From positions 1-51,799 of the forward strand of contig WYBX01000062.1 in assembly GCA_011525695.1 (NCBI GenBank): a stretch of DNA of 51,799 bases, read 5' to 3'. Positions 41,961-50,317 of the stretch are shown piece by piece (the stretch's first letter is position 1; every line of letters starts with the position of its first letter). Position numbers and translations under genes: made by a program. This DNA is from Verrucomicrobiia bacterium (lineage in GTDB: Bacteria; Verrucomicrobiota; Verrucomicrobiia; Opitutales; Opitutaceae). The notes under the pieces were generated by a model, which saw only the letters and a list, made by a program, of their open reading frames with translations, did no database searches and was not told the DNA's origin.

Positions 41961-43190
41961 ATGAACCGCGATCCCGCCGACCTTTTGGCGCCTCGTATTC
42001 TGCTCGTGGACGATGAGCGACAGATACATTCCGCGGTGCGGCTCAGAATCGGCCGGGAGTATTCGGTGGTCTGCTGCCTCGACCCCGCGACTGCCTTGCA
42101 AGCGATCGCCGGAGAAACCTTCGATCTCTGCATCACTGACGTCCAGATGCCGCAGATGGATGGTTTTGACTTCATCGAAGCGGCGCGGAAGACGGATCCC
42201 GATCTCGGCTATGTCGTCTTCAGCGGCTTCGACTCGGATCGCAATCTGCGCCGCGCGATCCCGCTGCAAGTCTGCGAATTCATTCCCAAACCCTTGCCGG
42301 ACCGCGCGGGATTCGAGCTCCGCCTCCCAGTCTGGATCGAGGCGACCCGCCAGCGTCGGCGCGAACGATCACTGGCAAAGACCGCGGGCACGATCGCCCA
42401 GGAGCGGGACGTCGCTCGCCTGGAACGCGAGGTCGAGTTGGTGGCTTCGGAAACCGCCCGGGATGCATTGCTGCAGTCAGCGTGTCTGCTCACCACGATC
42501 CAGGCACACCTCGCTGCCATCTGCTCCGGCCTCAGCAACAAGGCCAAGACCGATCCCGTCTTGGCCTCCTGGATCCGCAATCTCGAGGAGGCACGCAAGA
42601 CGGCCGATGCCGCCGTGGCGGTGACCGGCAGCTTCTTCGATACCGCCTACGCCAACCGCGACTCTTCCCCGGCGCTGATAAATGCGGGGTTGCGGCATGC
42701 CACCACCATCGCCCAGAAGGCGGTCGACGCCGAGTCGACCCGCAAGGAGATCGACGTCGCGCGGTTCGAGCGCGAAGTGGTGCTGGACGGTCTTACCGGC
42801 ATCGAATTCCTGTTGATGATGATCCCGGCCATCAGCGCGGCTTTGCTGCACGCTGCGGACGGATCCACCGTGCGATTGGACCTCGCGACAGTCTCCCGGC
42901 TCGATGGGGTCCTGCGGGCACCTGGCCACCAGTCGTTTCAATGGTTCAACCGCTCCCACGCGCTTGGCAGTCATGGTGCGATCGTGGTTACCGTCACCGC
43001 CTCGGCCCCCTCGTTGTCGCGGGCCGAAACCGAGGCCTGGTTGCGGGGCAATGCCTCGCCACTGGCCACCGTGCCGGCCCGCGGGCTGGTTTCGGGCGTG
43101 CAAAAATGCAAGGGCCTGCTCGGCGTGAGTGCCTCCCCCGAGGCAGCGACCTTTCGCCTTATCGTTGCCTTGCCGCATACGCTCCAGTGA
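41961..43190 (+). CDS. Receiver-domain protein with kinase-like degenerate tail
   Basis: A 409-residue protein. Residues 12-120 are a complete receiver: DD at 17-18, phospho-accepting Asp60 in LCITDVQMPQMDGF, Ser88 in VFSG and Lys110 in FIPKP. Residues 140-410 are unassigned; a helical part (150-215) and GIEFLLMMIPAISAAL plus STVRLDLATVSRL distantly recall a histidine kinase DHp/ATPase core but lack H-box, N-box and glycine boxes. Its stop overlaps the next regulator's GTG (GTGA). The start MNRDPADLL at 41961 is chosen over earlier codons in the repeat-containing leader. Confidence 0.75.
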   Translation: MNRDPADLLAPRILLVDDERQIHSAVRLRIGREYSVVCCLDPATALQAIAGETFDLCITDVQMPQMDGFDFIEAARKTDPDLGYVVFSGFDSDRNLRRAIPLQVCEFIPKPLPDRAGFELRLPVWIEATRQRRRERSLAKTAGTIAQERDVARLEREVELVASETARDALLQSACLLTTIQAHLAAICSGLSNKAKTDPVLASWIRNLEEARKTADAAVAVTGSFFDTAYANRDSSPALINAGLRHATTIAQKAVDAESTRKEIDVARFEREVVLDGLTGIEFLLMMIPAISAALLHAADGSTVRLDLATVSRLDGVLRAPGHQSFQWFNRSHALGSHGAIVVTVTASAPSLSRAETEAWLRGNASPLATVPARGLVSGVQKCKGLLGVSASPEAATFRLIVALPHTLQ

Positions 43191-43918
43191 TCGCAATCGT
43201 GTCCAGCAGCATTCGGGAGCGAAATGCACTCGGTTGTCTCTGCTCCGCCCGCCGGTGGCCCGTGATCGAGTGCGACTCCGTGCGGGCCCTCCGCCGCTAC
43301 CTGCGCCGCGATGTGCCCCGGGTCGTCCTCACCCGCGACCGGCTCGATGATGGCTATTCCGACGACGTCATCGAGCTATTCCGCCAGCCCGGCACAACTT
43401 TCCAGACGCGATTGATTGTGCTGATCGGCGCCGGCGCCACCTCCAGCCACGAGGCTCGCCAGGTCGCGCTCGGAGCCGACTGCGTCCAGCGCGACCCGGT
43501 GAAGATCAACGTCCTTGCCGAATACCTCGCCCGCTACCGCTGCGTGGAATCTCCACCTGCGTCCCGGCCGCGTCCCGAATCGTTCACCTTCGCCACCGCA
43601 ACCGTCTTCCCGCTCGAGCTCCGGATCGAGCACCGCGGACGCTCCACCGCCATCAGACCGCGCGAACTGGAACTGATCGAGCTGCTGCACGACAGCCGCG
43701 GCCAGGTAATCACCTACGAGACGCTCTACCGGCAGATCCTCGGCCGACGGTTCGCGGGCGAGACCAGCAACCTCCGCGTCCTCCTCAACAAGTCGGCGAA
43801 CGCCTTCGCGGAAATCGGAATCCCGCTCCGGACCATGATCCGGGTTTTCCCGAAAACCGGCTACCGCTACGACGAGCCCGCCGCAGCCGACCGCGGATCC
43901 GCTCCATCACCGGGTTGA
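43187..43918 (+). CDS. OmpR-type winged-helix regulator, degenerate receiver
   Basis: A 243-residue DNA-binding regulator. Residues 1-120 are receiver-like but lack the chemistry: the acidic pair is SSS (6-8) and the conserved Lys position reads Asp103 (DCVQRDP). Residues 143-230 are a good winged helix: IRPRELELIELLHDSRGQVI, TSNLRVLLNKSANAF and RVFPKTGYRYD. It should bind DNA without phosphorylation. The GTG start at 43187 overlaps the upstream receiver gene's stop by 4 nt, so the two are translated together and probably act as a pair. Longer upstream readings in this frame are antisense-like and rejected. Confidence 0.8.
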   Translation: MIAIVSSSIRERNALGCLCSARRWPVIECDSVRALRRYLRRDVPRVVLTRDRLDDGYSDDVIELFRQPGTTFQTRLIVLIGAGATSSHEARQVALGADCVQRDPVKINVLAEYLARYRCVESPPASRPRPESFTFATATVFPLELRIEHRGRSTAIRPRELELIELLHDSRGQVITYETLYRQILGRRFAGETSNLRVLLNKSANAFAEIGIPLRTMIRVFPKTGYRYDEPAAADRGSAPSPG

Positions 43919-44079
43919 GGTTTAGCCTTGGCCATGGTCGCATCCTCCTTGCTGCGCCGTGAGCCGCACGCGACGGGCGGCGCGCCCGCTGCGCTGGCCG
44001 ACCGGCCGGCGCCGGGGCCCCTGATTCCCGCTGGGAATCGTGATTGGTGTGATTGGTGAATGGTGAATGGCGCTTTATC

Positions 44080-44123
44080 CAGAGCCAGATCGCTGTCGTG
44101 ATCACGACATCGATCTGGCTCTG
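44080..44123. repeat. 44-bp near-perfect palindrome
   Basis: Arms 44080-44092 and 44111-44123 (13 bp, cagagccagatcg and complement) flank a perfect 16-bp palindrome (44094-44109, tgtcgtgatcacgaca); only the pair 44093/44110 fails. It lies 160 bases after the winged-helix stop. Just before it, ggtgtgattggtgaatggtg is a short direct repeat. The rest of 43919-44426 has no gene. Confidence 0.65.
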
Positions 44124-44325
44124 CCCGAAAGGCACCGGCCGGGCGAAGTCACCACGCTGCCGTTGCCGGATTTTCCAGCGATGATCCCTGCGTTCACCGA
44201 TTGGACCCCGCGTCGTCCCAACCTCGGGAAAACCGGATTCCGCTCGCGAGTCACTTTTCCGCCGCCGAAAAACACCCCTTTTCGCTACTCGCGATCGAAC
44301 CGGCAGATGCGCGATCCCATCCCCT

Positions 44326-44341
44326 TGGCACGCCGCGTGCG
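44326..44341 (+). promoter_or_regulatory. Candidate sigma-54 promoter of the TonB-C-like gene
   Basis: tTGGCACgccgcgtGCg: TGGCAC at 44326-44331 and GC at 44339-44340, with exactly 10 bases between the conserved GG and GC, as required for -24/-12 promoters. The -12 element is GTGC, not TTGC. A start site near 44352 would give a 75-nt leader before ATG 44427. No sigma-54 activator gene is in the window. Confidence 0.4.
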
Positions 44342-44426
44342 ATAGGGAGGCAATCAATCCAGGCTGAACGCGCCAACCCGCGCAATGGAGCACGGGCACG
44401 AGGTTCAGCCGGGGCGATCCCAATCC

Positions 44427-44789
44427 ATGAAGACAACCTCCCTCCTCCTCGCCGCCTCCGCCAGCCTCGCGATGTTCATCAGCCCGGCCCTCGCCGCTCC
44501 CGCGGCCCCGGCCGCCGCGGCGCCCAGCGCCACCAAGCCCTACCCCATCAAGGTGGTGAATCCCACCGAGCTGCCGCGCTCGTTCTCCAAGTCGACCGTC
44601 ACCCTCGCCCTCAAGCTCGATGCGAACGGCGTGCCGTCCGATATCCAGCCCATCAGCCGGGTCGACAAGAAAGTCGCCGCGCGGCTGGTGGAAGCCGTCT
44701 CGCAGTGGCGCTTCGCCCCCATCACGGTGAATGGCAAGCCCGTCGCCGGCCCCGCGGTGCTCCCGCTGGAAATCACCCCGACGGCCTGA
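44427..44789 (+). CDS. Small secreted TonB C-terminal-domain-like protein
   Basis: A 120-residue exported protein: signal peptide (MKTTSLLLAASASLAMFISP, ending ALA), a short Ala/Pro linker, and a domain like the TonB C-terminus (STVTLALKLDANGVPSDIQP, RLVEAVSQWRFAPITVNGKP). Real TonB has a membrane anchor and long Pro-rich spacer; here the anchor seems cleaved, so energy transduction is doubtful. The WRFxP motif is typical of 'energy transducer TonB' family proteins in Verrucomicrobia. A possible sigma-54 promoter lies at 44326. ATG 44427 starts the signal peptide. Confidence 0.75.
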   Translation: MKTTSLLLAASASLAMFISPALAAPAAPAAAAPSATKPYPIKVVNPTELPRSFSKSTVTLALKLDANGVPSDIQPISRVDKKVAARLVEAVSQWRFAPITVNGKPVAGPAVLPLEITPTA

Positions 44790-44846
44790 GCGGCCCCAGG
44801 CCGTGAACCGGCCGCGGTCCTGAGTTCCCACCCCGGCCCGGTCCGA

Positions 44847-44878
44847 CGATTCCATGTCGCAGCTGCGACATGGAATCG
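44847..44878. repeat. 32-bp perfect palindrome between convergent genes
   Basis: The sequence from 44847 to 44878 is its own exact reverse complement, centred on cagctg. It lies between the TonB-C-like gene (58 bases after its stop) and the end of the beta-barrel gene at 44988. The copy at 30781-30817 is a degenerate relative. It can serve as a two-way transcript end, although no T-run is present. Confidence 0.7.
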
Positions 44879-44987
44879 CACGCGTTCATTCGGTCGCGGC
44901 TCCGCGTCGCGCAATCACCAGGCTATCCGGCGTCGCCCGCACCGGCCGGCGGATTCACCGCCAGCCCCGCTGCGAGCGGATCCGCAC

Positions 44988-45944
44988 TCAAAACCGCCAA
45001 TGGGCATTGGCCGCCAGCCCGAGATCCCATTTGCGAAAATCCGCAATCCACCTTTCCGAGCTGTCGCGCTGGTCATAGCCCACGGCCAGCCGCAGATCGA
45101 AGTTCCGCGCCAGGGAATAGCTCAGGGTAACCCGTCCGTTCTCGTGCCAGTCGGTCCGATGCCGGCCCGAATGGGTGTAGCGAGTGGCCAGCACGCGGAT
45201 CGCCGGCTGCAGGTGCCAGCGGAGCCCCATGGCCTGGTCGAATACCACCACGATCCCCTGCTCCACGCGATCGTTCCAGCCCTCCGGCAGGAGCCCGAAC
45301 GAATCCGTGCGCGAGACCCGGCCCGCACCCTCGATGCCAAGGGCAAATGTGCGACGCGCAGTCGGCGACCAGGTCCGGAACACCTGCCACTCGAGGTCAA
45401 GCTCCTCATAGAAGACATGGTCGGTGGCGCGGCTGCGCAGCGACATCCCGCGGAAGGCCCCGGCGGCGAACCATCCCCCGCGCCGCCAATCGCCACGCAG
45501 ATGGATCCCAATCAGGTCGAAATCATTGCGGTCGATCTCCAGGAAATTGACCTGCTGATTGGGGCCGGTGATGAAGCCATAACGATAGGATTGGACCTTG
45601 GCACCGACCTCCCAACCGAGCTGCCCGCCCCGCCATTCGCGCGTCGCCCCATGCCAGGTGACGCCGGCCTGCGCCGACGTGATGGTCGAGGAGGTCGGGT
45701 CACTTTCCACCAGCGTCGCGTTCGAGGTGGCGGTGAGTTCGAGATCTGCCCATGCCTCCAACGCCCGCACCCGGGGCTTTTCCAGGAGGAGATATTGCGG
45801 CCCGACATCCTCCATTTCACCGGCGAACAACTCGGGAGCCGTGGAAATGGCAGCCGGAGCCGCTGCGCCGATGGTCTGCGTGAGCAATCCGGCAGCGACG
45901 ATCCACGCCGCGGGACGGAGCAAGGAACGTTGGGCGGATTTCAT
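44988..45944 (-). CDS. Predicted outer-membrane beta-barrel protein
   Basis: A 318-residue protein with a signal peptide (MKSAQRSLLRPAAWIVAAGL onward) and alternating beta strands across residues 60-318, for example VTLSYSLARNFDLRLAVGYD. It ends in HWRF, a terminal Phe as recognised by the BAM machinery. No family is recognised. Its ATG overlaps the stop of the FecR gene by 4 nt, so it is translated with it; it is the last gene of the cyclase-FecR-barrel operon. It might be a pore or a ligand-binding barrel for that signalling unit. Confidence 0.75.
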   Translation of the reverse strand: MKSAQRSLLRPAAWIVAAGLLTQTIGAAAPAAISTAPELFAGEMEDVGPQYLLLEKPRVRALEAWADLELTATSNATLVESDPTSSTITSAQAGVTWHGATREWRGGQLGWEVGAKVQSYRYGFITGPNQQVNFLEIDRNDFDLIGIHLRGDWRRGGWFAAGAFRGMSLRSRATDHVFYEELDLEWQVFRTWSPTARRTFALGIEGAGRVSRTDSFGLLPEGWNDRVEQGIVVVFDQAMGLRWHLQPAIRVLATRYTHSGRHRTDWHENGRVTLSYSLARNFDLRLAVGYDQRDSSERWIADFRKWDLGLAANAHWRF

Positions 45945-47770
45945 GGCGATCCAGGGGCCGAGATGCTGATCCGGGAAGGCTGCAACCCGGTGCCGCCCGC
46001 CTCGGTGGCGACGAAATCCTGGGCGGGAAGATCGGCGTATGTGACATCCGTCACGAAGTTCACCCAGCCGGGTTGCACCGGCTGGTCCGTGTTGGGCTGC
46101 GGCGCGAGCCGGCCGATTTCGCTCACCAGCCGCACGGTCGAACCGGCCGGAAAATGCACGTCGCTCAACGCCACGGTGCGCGCGCCGAGATTGATCTCGT
46201 TGAAACCCGTGAAGCCCAGCGATTGCAGCTCGATCAAATCGACGGCGGTCGCCTGGAAGACGGCGGGCTCCGGTTGGGGTGCAAACGTGAGCTGGTGCAG
46301 GCGCACGGCGTCAGCCGAGTCGGTCCAGAAATCACCGGCCAGCGCGAAGCTGGTGTTCGTAATCGAGACATCCTGCGCCAGCGCCGCAAAGGCGCCACGG
46401 CCGGTCCGGATTGTGCCGCCCGTGATCACAAGCCGGCCGTTCGGCGCATCCACGTTGATCGCGCTCGGAATCACGGTGGGCGCGCCAATCGTGTCACCCG
46501 CGTGAATCGATTCCGACTCGAGGAGCAGGTCGCCCCCGTGCGATTGGAGGAGGAGCCCGCCGGTGGCGTTGTCGATGGAGCCGCCGCTCAGCGAGAGGGT
46601 GGCATCGGCATCGAAATAGAACGTGGAAGCAAGGGTCCCGGCAGGAAAATCGGCGCCAATCGCCGCGCCATCAGCCACGGTGATCTGCGGTGAAAAGACC
46701 CGGAGGTACGAGACCCCGGCGAGATCGGTGAAAGCCGTTGACCCGGTGAAGATCACGGCGGTCTTTCCGACCAGGTTGAAGGAATCCACGCCCCACCCGG
46801 CCAGGCTGAGCGTGGGCGAAGTGACCGTGACCGTGTCGCCCAGGAGACCCGTCAGCAGGAGGTCCGACTCCTTGTTGAGGAACGGACTTTCGCTCGCCGG
46901 GACGAGAAACGGCGAGCGGGACATCCGGTTCTCGGGCAATTGCGGACCGGCGAGCACGACCGAAGAGTTGAGGGCGAGCCGCTGATGGGTCGTGAACGTA
47001 CCCACCAGGTTGTCGTCGGCATCGGGACCGGCCGCCTCGATCCCGTTGACCTGGGTGTCGCTCGTGGCGGCATAGATCAGGAACCCGCTGGCGACAAACC
47101 GGCCCTGGACAACGGAGCGGCGCTGCTGCTCCGCCGCCTGATCAATCCGGGAGCGCGAGGCGAGCGGCCGGGCGAAGCCCTGGACCAGCCGGGAGTTCCT
47201 GACCTGCTGCGCGAGATCGAAATGCAGGACCGGCCCGGGAGCGCCCGTGCCACCCGCCGCGGGCAGGACAAAGGCCAATTGGCCGGCCTCGAGATCCCGG
47301 CGCGCACCGCCGGCAAATTCGACCCGGGCTCGCCCCTCGAGCACCAGCAGCTTGAAGCCGCCATCCGGCGTGGCCGCCGCGATGATCGTCGTTCCCAGCA
47401 CGGAAGCGGAAGCCGACGGCGAACGGATGATCCCGCCACCGCGGCCGCCGGGTGAATGGAAGAGCAGGCTGCCTGCCTCCAGGTGCAGGCTGCGGGTCGC
47501 CGCATCAAAGGCGAAGACGGTGTTGGCACCGAGACGCGTAATCGTGCCGTCGGGTGCCTCGAGTTCGGCGCGCGACTGGCGGCCTGTCCGCAGCCGATCC
47601 GGCGATCGAAGGTGCGAACGCGGCACCGCACGTTCCGCCAGGCCCGAGGGCATCGCGATGCGGGTCACGTCATTGACCGCTTCGATCACCACGGATTCCT
47701 CGAGCGACGTGGGAGCAGCCGCGGGGAGCAATCCAGGCAGCAGGACGAGGGCAAGGAGACGATGGCTCAT
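45941..47770 (-). CDS. Secreted FecR-domain protein with beta-helix-like tail
   Basis: A 609-residue exported protein with signal peptide MSHRLLALVLLPGLLPAAA. Residues 25-180 are a FecR-like domain (SRAELEAPDGTITRLGANTV, LHLEAGSLLFHSPGG, SVLGTTIIAAATPDGGFKLL). The rest is Ser/Thr/Gly-rich with filamentous-haemagglutinin-like strands (TGGLLLQSHGGDLLLESESI), probably a beta-helix or adhesin-like stalk. FecR domains commonly pair with CHASE2 adenylate cyclases, whose gene lies 16 bp upstream here. The downstream barrel gene overlaps by 4 nt. ATG 47770 starts the signal peptide. Confidence 0.85.
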   Translation of the reverse strand: MSHRLLALVLLPGLLPAAAPTSLEESVVIEAVNDVTRIAMPSGLAERAVPRSHLRSPDRLRTGRQSRAELEAPDGTITRLGANTVFAFDAATRSLHLEAGSLLFHSPGGRGGGIIRSPSASASVLGTTIIAAATPDGGFKLLVLEGRARVEFAGGARRDLEAGQLAFVLPAAGGTGAPGPVLHFDLAQQVRNSRLVQGFARPLASRSRIDQAAEQQRRSVVQGRFVASGFLIYAATSDTQVNGIEAAGPDADDNLVGTFTTHQRLALNSSVVLAGPQLPENRMSRSPFLVPASESPFLNKESDLLLTGLLGDTVTVTSPTLSLAGWGVDSFNLVGKTAVIFTGSTAFTDLAGVSYLRVFSPQITVADGAAIGADFPAGTLASTFYFDADATLSLSGGSIDNATGGLLLQSHGGDLLLESESIHAGDTIGAPTVIPSAINVDAPNGRLVITGGTIRTGRGAFAALAQDVSITNTSFALAGDFWTDSADAVRLHQLTFAPQPEPAVFQATAVDLIELQSLGFTGFNEINLGARTVALSDVHFPAGSTVRLVSEIGRLAPQPNTDQPVQPGWVNFVTDVTYADLPAQDFVATEAGGTGLQPSRISISAPGSP

Positions 47771-47786
47771 GGCAGGAAATCCTGGG

Positions 47787-49433
47787 CTATTTGGAGTCAA
47801 GGGAGATTTCACCCCGCCAGTCGCCTGGCGGATGGGCCGCAAGCGAGCGGGTGAGCTCCAGTCGGGTCTGGAAGAAGGCCGCGAGCGGCGTGGGCTGTCC
47901 GGCAAGCTCGGTCCACTGGGCGGCCGCGCGGCTGAAATCCCCGCGAGTCCAGGCCTGCTGCGCTGCCTCCGCTGCCGCAAGCCAGCCCGGCTCCGGATCG
48001 ACCCGGGGACCCAGCGGAAGGTGAAGCCCCACCGGCTGGCGGCGGCCCTTCAGCCGGGTCGGGCCGAGGGCCAGGAACCGGTGCCGATCGGCCAGCAACT
48101 CGCGGATGCTGTCGCTCGCCAGGATGTCGGTCCCGAGCTGGCGGTTGGCCGATTCCAGCCGCGCCGCCACATTGACCGCATCACCCAGCACCGTGAACTC
48201 CATGCGCTGCGGATGTCCGATGCTGCCCACCATCGCCGGCCCGTGGTGCAGCCCGATGCCGGGATGAAACGGCACGCGATCCGGCCGGCCGGCCCAGGAG
48301 TGGTTCAGGCGTCCCACGGCGGAACGTATCGCCAGTGCGGACTCGACAGCGCGCCTGGCATCCTCGGCCGGCCCCGCGGTGCGGGTGTCGCCCCAGACCG
48401 CGAGCACGGCGTCGCCGATGAACTTCTGCAGGGTGCCACCGTGGGCCAGCACGCAATCGACCACGGTCTTGAAGTACTCGTTGAGCTGCGCGACGACGAT
48501 CTCGGGCGCCGCGGTCTCCACCCAGGCCGTGAAGCTCCGCAGGTCGGCGAAAAGCACCGTGACGGCGCGGCGCTCCCCTCGCAGCGCATGGCTGAATTCA
48601 TCCGGCTGGTTGACGATGACCTGCGCCACCTCCTCGGAAACATAGCGGCCCAGCATGCTGCGCAGCCGCCGGCGCTCCCGCTGTTCCGCCATGAATCGGG
48701 CGCCAACCCCGCCGCCGGCCGCGATGAGGAAGGCGGCCATCGGCGCCACGACGGGCAGCACCTTCCCGGCCAGGGCGAAGAGCGCGAGGGCAAGCGCACC
48801 CCACCCGCTCACCACTGCCACTGCGACGACCAACGGCAGCCACGCGTGCCGCGCCGCCATGCTCGTGAGCGCGCCGGAGAGCGCCAATCCCCAGATGCAC
48901 ATCAATGTCGCAGTCCGGCCAGGAACGGGCAGCGGCCCGGCACCGACCAGGGTCTCGAGCATCTGCGCCTGCACCTCCACCCCGGCCATGGCCCCGAACG
49001 GGCTAGCATGGTAGTCCTTGAACCGAATTTCCGACAGCGGACCAACCCAGACGATGCGATCCTCGAAGATCCGTCCCGACTCCATCCACGACCCCAGCCA
49101 GCGATCGGGAAGGAAAAGATCCTCGACCGGAAGGGCCGGAATGCTTCCAGCCGGTCCACGATAGTTGATGTAACCCGCTCGCGCCGGGAGCCCGCACTGC
49201 ACCGCGAGTGCTCCGGCATAGGCGAGCGAGGGCAGCCCGGGCCGGTCGGCGGGAAATCCACGACCGAGCAGCTCCGCCGGATCAACCCTGCTCGTCAACC
49301 GCCGGAGCACCCCGTCGTCGTCGGGCCAGACATTGGCGTAGCCCGTGCTCACACCAGGGCTGGCGCTAAACGGCTCGCGCGGCTCGACCAGCGTCACCGT
49401 GCCCTCGCCCACCGCACTGTGCGCCTCCTGCAA
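47787..49433 (-). CDS. CHASE2/adenylate cyclase, C-terminal part after in-frame TGA
   Basis: This 548-codon frame starts directly after a TGA at 49436-49434 and continues the same frame as the upstream piece; the first start-like codon is TTG 49433. It holds the end of a CHASE2 sensor domain (to about 175), three helices (about 180-255) and a class III nucleotide cyclase domain (about 285-465). Cyclase motifs: VTVLFADLRSFTAW with a metal Asp, GGTLQKFIGDAVLAVWGD and LGDAVNVAARLES. With the upstream piece it equals one normal 701-residue cyclase, so this is either a nonsense-mutated gene or a separately translated remnant. cAMP is the likely product. Confidence 0.8.
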   Translation of the reverse strand: MQEAHSAVGEGTVTLVEPREPFSASPGVSTGYANVWPDDDGVLRRLTSRVDPAELLGRGFPADRPGLPSLAYAGALAVQCGLPARAGYINYRGPAGSIPALPVEDLFLPDRWLGSWMESGRIFEDRIVWVGPLSEIRFKDYHASPFGAMAGVEVQAQMLETLVGAGPLPVPGRTATLMCIWGLALSGALTSMAARHAWLPLVVAVAVVSGWGALALALFALAGKVLPVVAPMAAFLIAAGGGVGARFMAEQRERRRLRSMLGRYVSEEVAQVIVNQPDEFSHALRGERRAVTVLFADLRSFTAWVETAAPEIVVAQLNEYFKTVVDCVLAHGGTLQKFIGDAVLAVWGDTRTAGPAEDARRAVESALAIRSAVGRLNHSWAGRPDRVPFHPGIGLHHGPAMVGSIGHPQRMEFTVLGDAVNVAARLESANRQLGTDILASDSIRELLADRHRFLALGPTRLKGRRQPVGLHLPLGPRVDPEPGWLAAAEAAQQAWTRGDFSRAAAQWTELAGQPTPLAAFFQTRLELTRSLAAHPPGDWRGEISLDSK

Positions 49434-49892
49434 TCACGATGCCAGCACCACCGGCGCGCCGGGTTCAGCCAGGACCCGCGCGAATTCGGCGTCACCCGCG
49501 GTTTCCGCCGCAAGCACGATGTCGAACACAATGAGTCGGGCTCCGCTGGCCCGCAGGCGCCGGACGACCTCGGCGAACACCCGCCGATCCCACGGCCATG
49601 GCTGGCCCATCGCCGTGAGGATCGGCTCGCGCGCCGCAATCGCCGGAGCGCGTTCCGCGATGGTGAAACTGGAGTCGGCCACGCCGACGATGATGGACCC
49701 CGGCTCCCCGAACGCCGGCCCGCGGGCATGGAAACGCAGATCGAGCGAGATCTGCTCGGCGGTTTCGAGCCAGACCCATCGCGGACTCAGGACCATCGCA
49801 CCGAGAACAGCGATGGCCACGGCCAGCCAGGCGAGCCGGTGGTGACGCGCACCCACGGATCGGCGGAGGGAAAACGGTGAAGCGGTTTTCAT
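49434..49892 (-). CDS. CHASE2 N-terminal fragment of the interrupted cyclase
   Basis: A 152-residue frame starting at ATG 49892 with an N-terminal helix (about 20-40) and the first part of a CHASE2 extracytoplasmic sensor domain: QISLDLRFHARGP, WPWDRRVFAEVVRRLRASGA and RLIVFDIVLAAE. It ends at TGA (49436-49434) after VVLAS, in the middle of the domain. The next codon continues the same frame into the cyclase piece, so both belong to one ancestral gene. It is the first gene of the cyclase-FecR-barrel operon. Confidence 0.8.
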   Translation of the reverse strand: MKTASPFSLRRSVGARHHRLAWLAVAIAVLGAMVLSPRWVWLETAEQISLDLRFHARGPAFGEPGSIIVGVADSSFTIAERAPAIAAREPILTAMGQPWPWDRRVFAEVVRRLRASGARLIVFDIVLAAETAGDAEFARVLAEPGAPVVLAS

Positions 49893-50317
49893 GCCGGCTG
49901 CTTCCGCACGGTCATTGCTCCGCCGTGATAGCGGGTGACTGGGATCGACCGTTCCCGGCCGGATTGCTGCGGAGAGCTAGGGTTCATCTTCGGCAACCGA
50001 GTCTCGAAGGGGGAAAGGCAATTTGGCCCGTCGCCACCCTGCGAGCGCGGAACCTGCGCATATATTGTCCCGCCTTGATCGGGGCGCAGCAAAATGCGGT
50101 AGCCGCAACCTTACGAGTCGTGCTCGTGACTCGCAATCTTGCTCGCAAATCGAGGGGATCGAACACGGGCAGGAGCACGATGAGGAGCACGACGGAGATA
50201 TTCGCAACCGCGGGCGATGCGAACCGGCGGTGGAAAACAGTGCTTTCAAAGCGGCGCACGCGCCGCTCTCCCCGGAATCCCATTTACTTTGCGCGCTGAC
50301 TCGGGGAAGGAATGCCC
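49893..50317. other. Divergent intergenic region
   Basis: About 425 bases between the divergent cyclase and mannonate-dehydratase-like genes. An AT-rich catatattg near 50057 could be a -10 region. A 6-bp cgagtc/gactcg inverted repeat near 50117-50137 and a gagcacga direct repeat near 50173-50190 are present. No gene is supported. Confidence 0.45.

Noticed and set aside
49434..49436. Selenocysteine at the in-frame TGA of the cyclase
   Set aside because: CHASE2 domains have no known selenocysteine position, and no SECIS-like hairpin or selenocysteine machinery is seen in the window.
47247..49880. An 877-codon open frame on the plus strand opposite the FecR and cyclase genes
   Set aside because: It is antisense to well-supported domains, is Arg/Pro/Gly/His-rich without any family motif, and is the kind of frame that high GC content leaves open.
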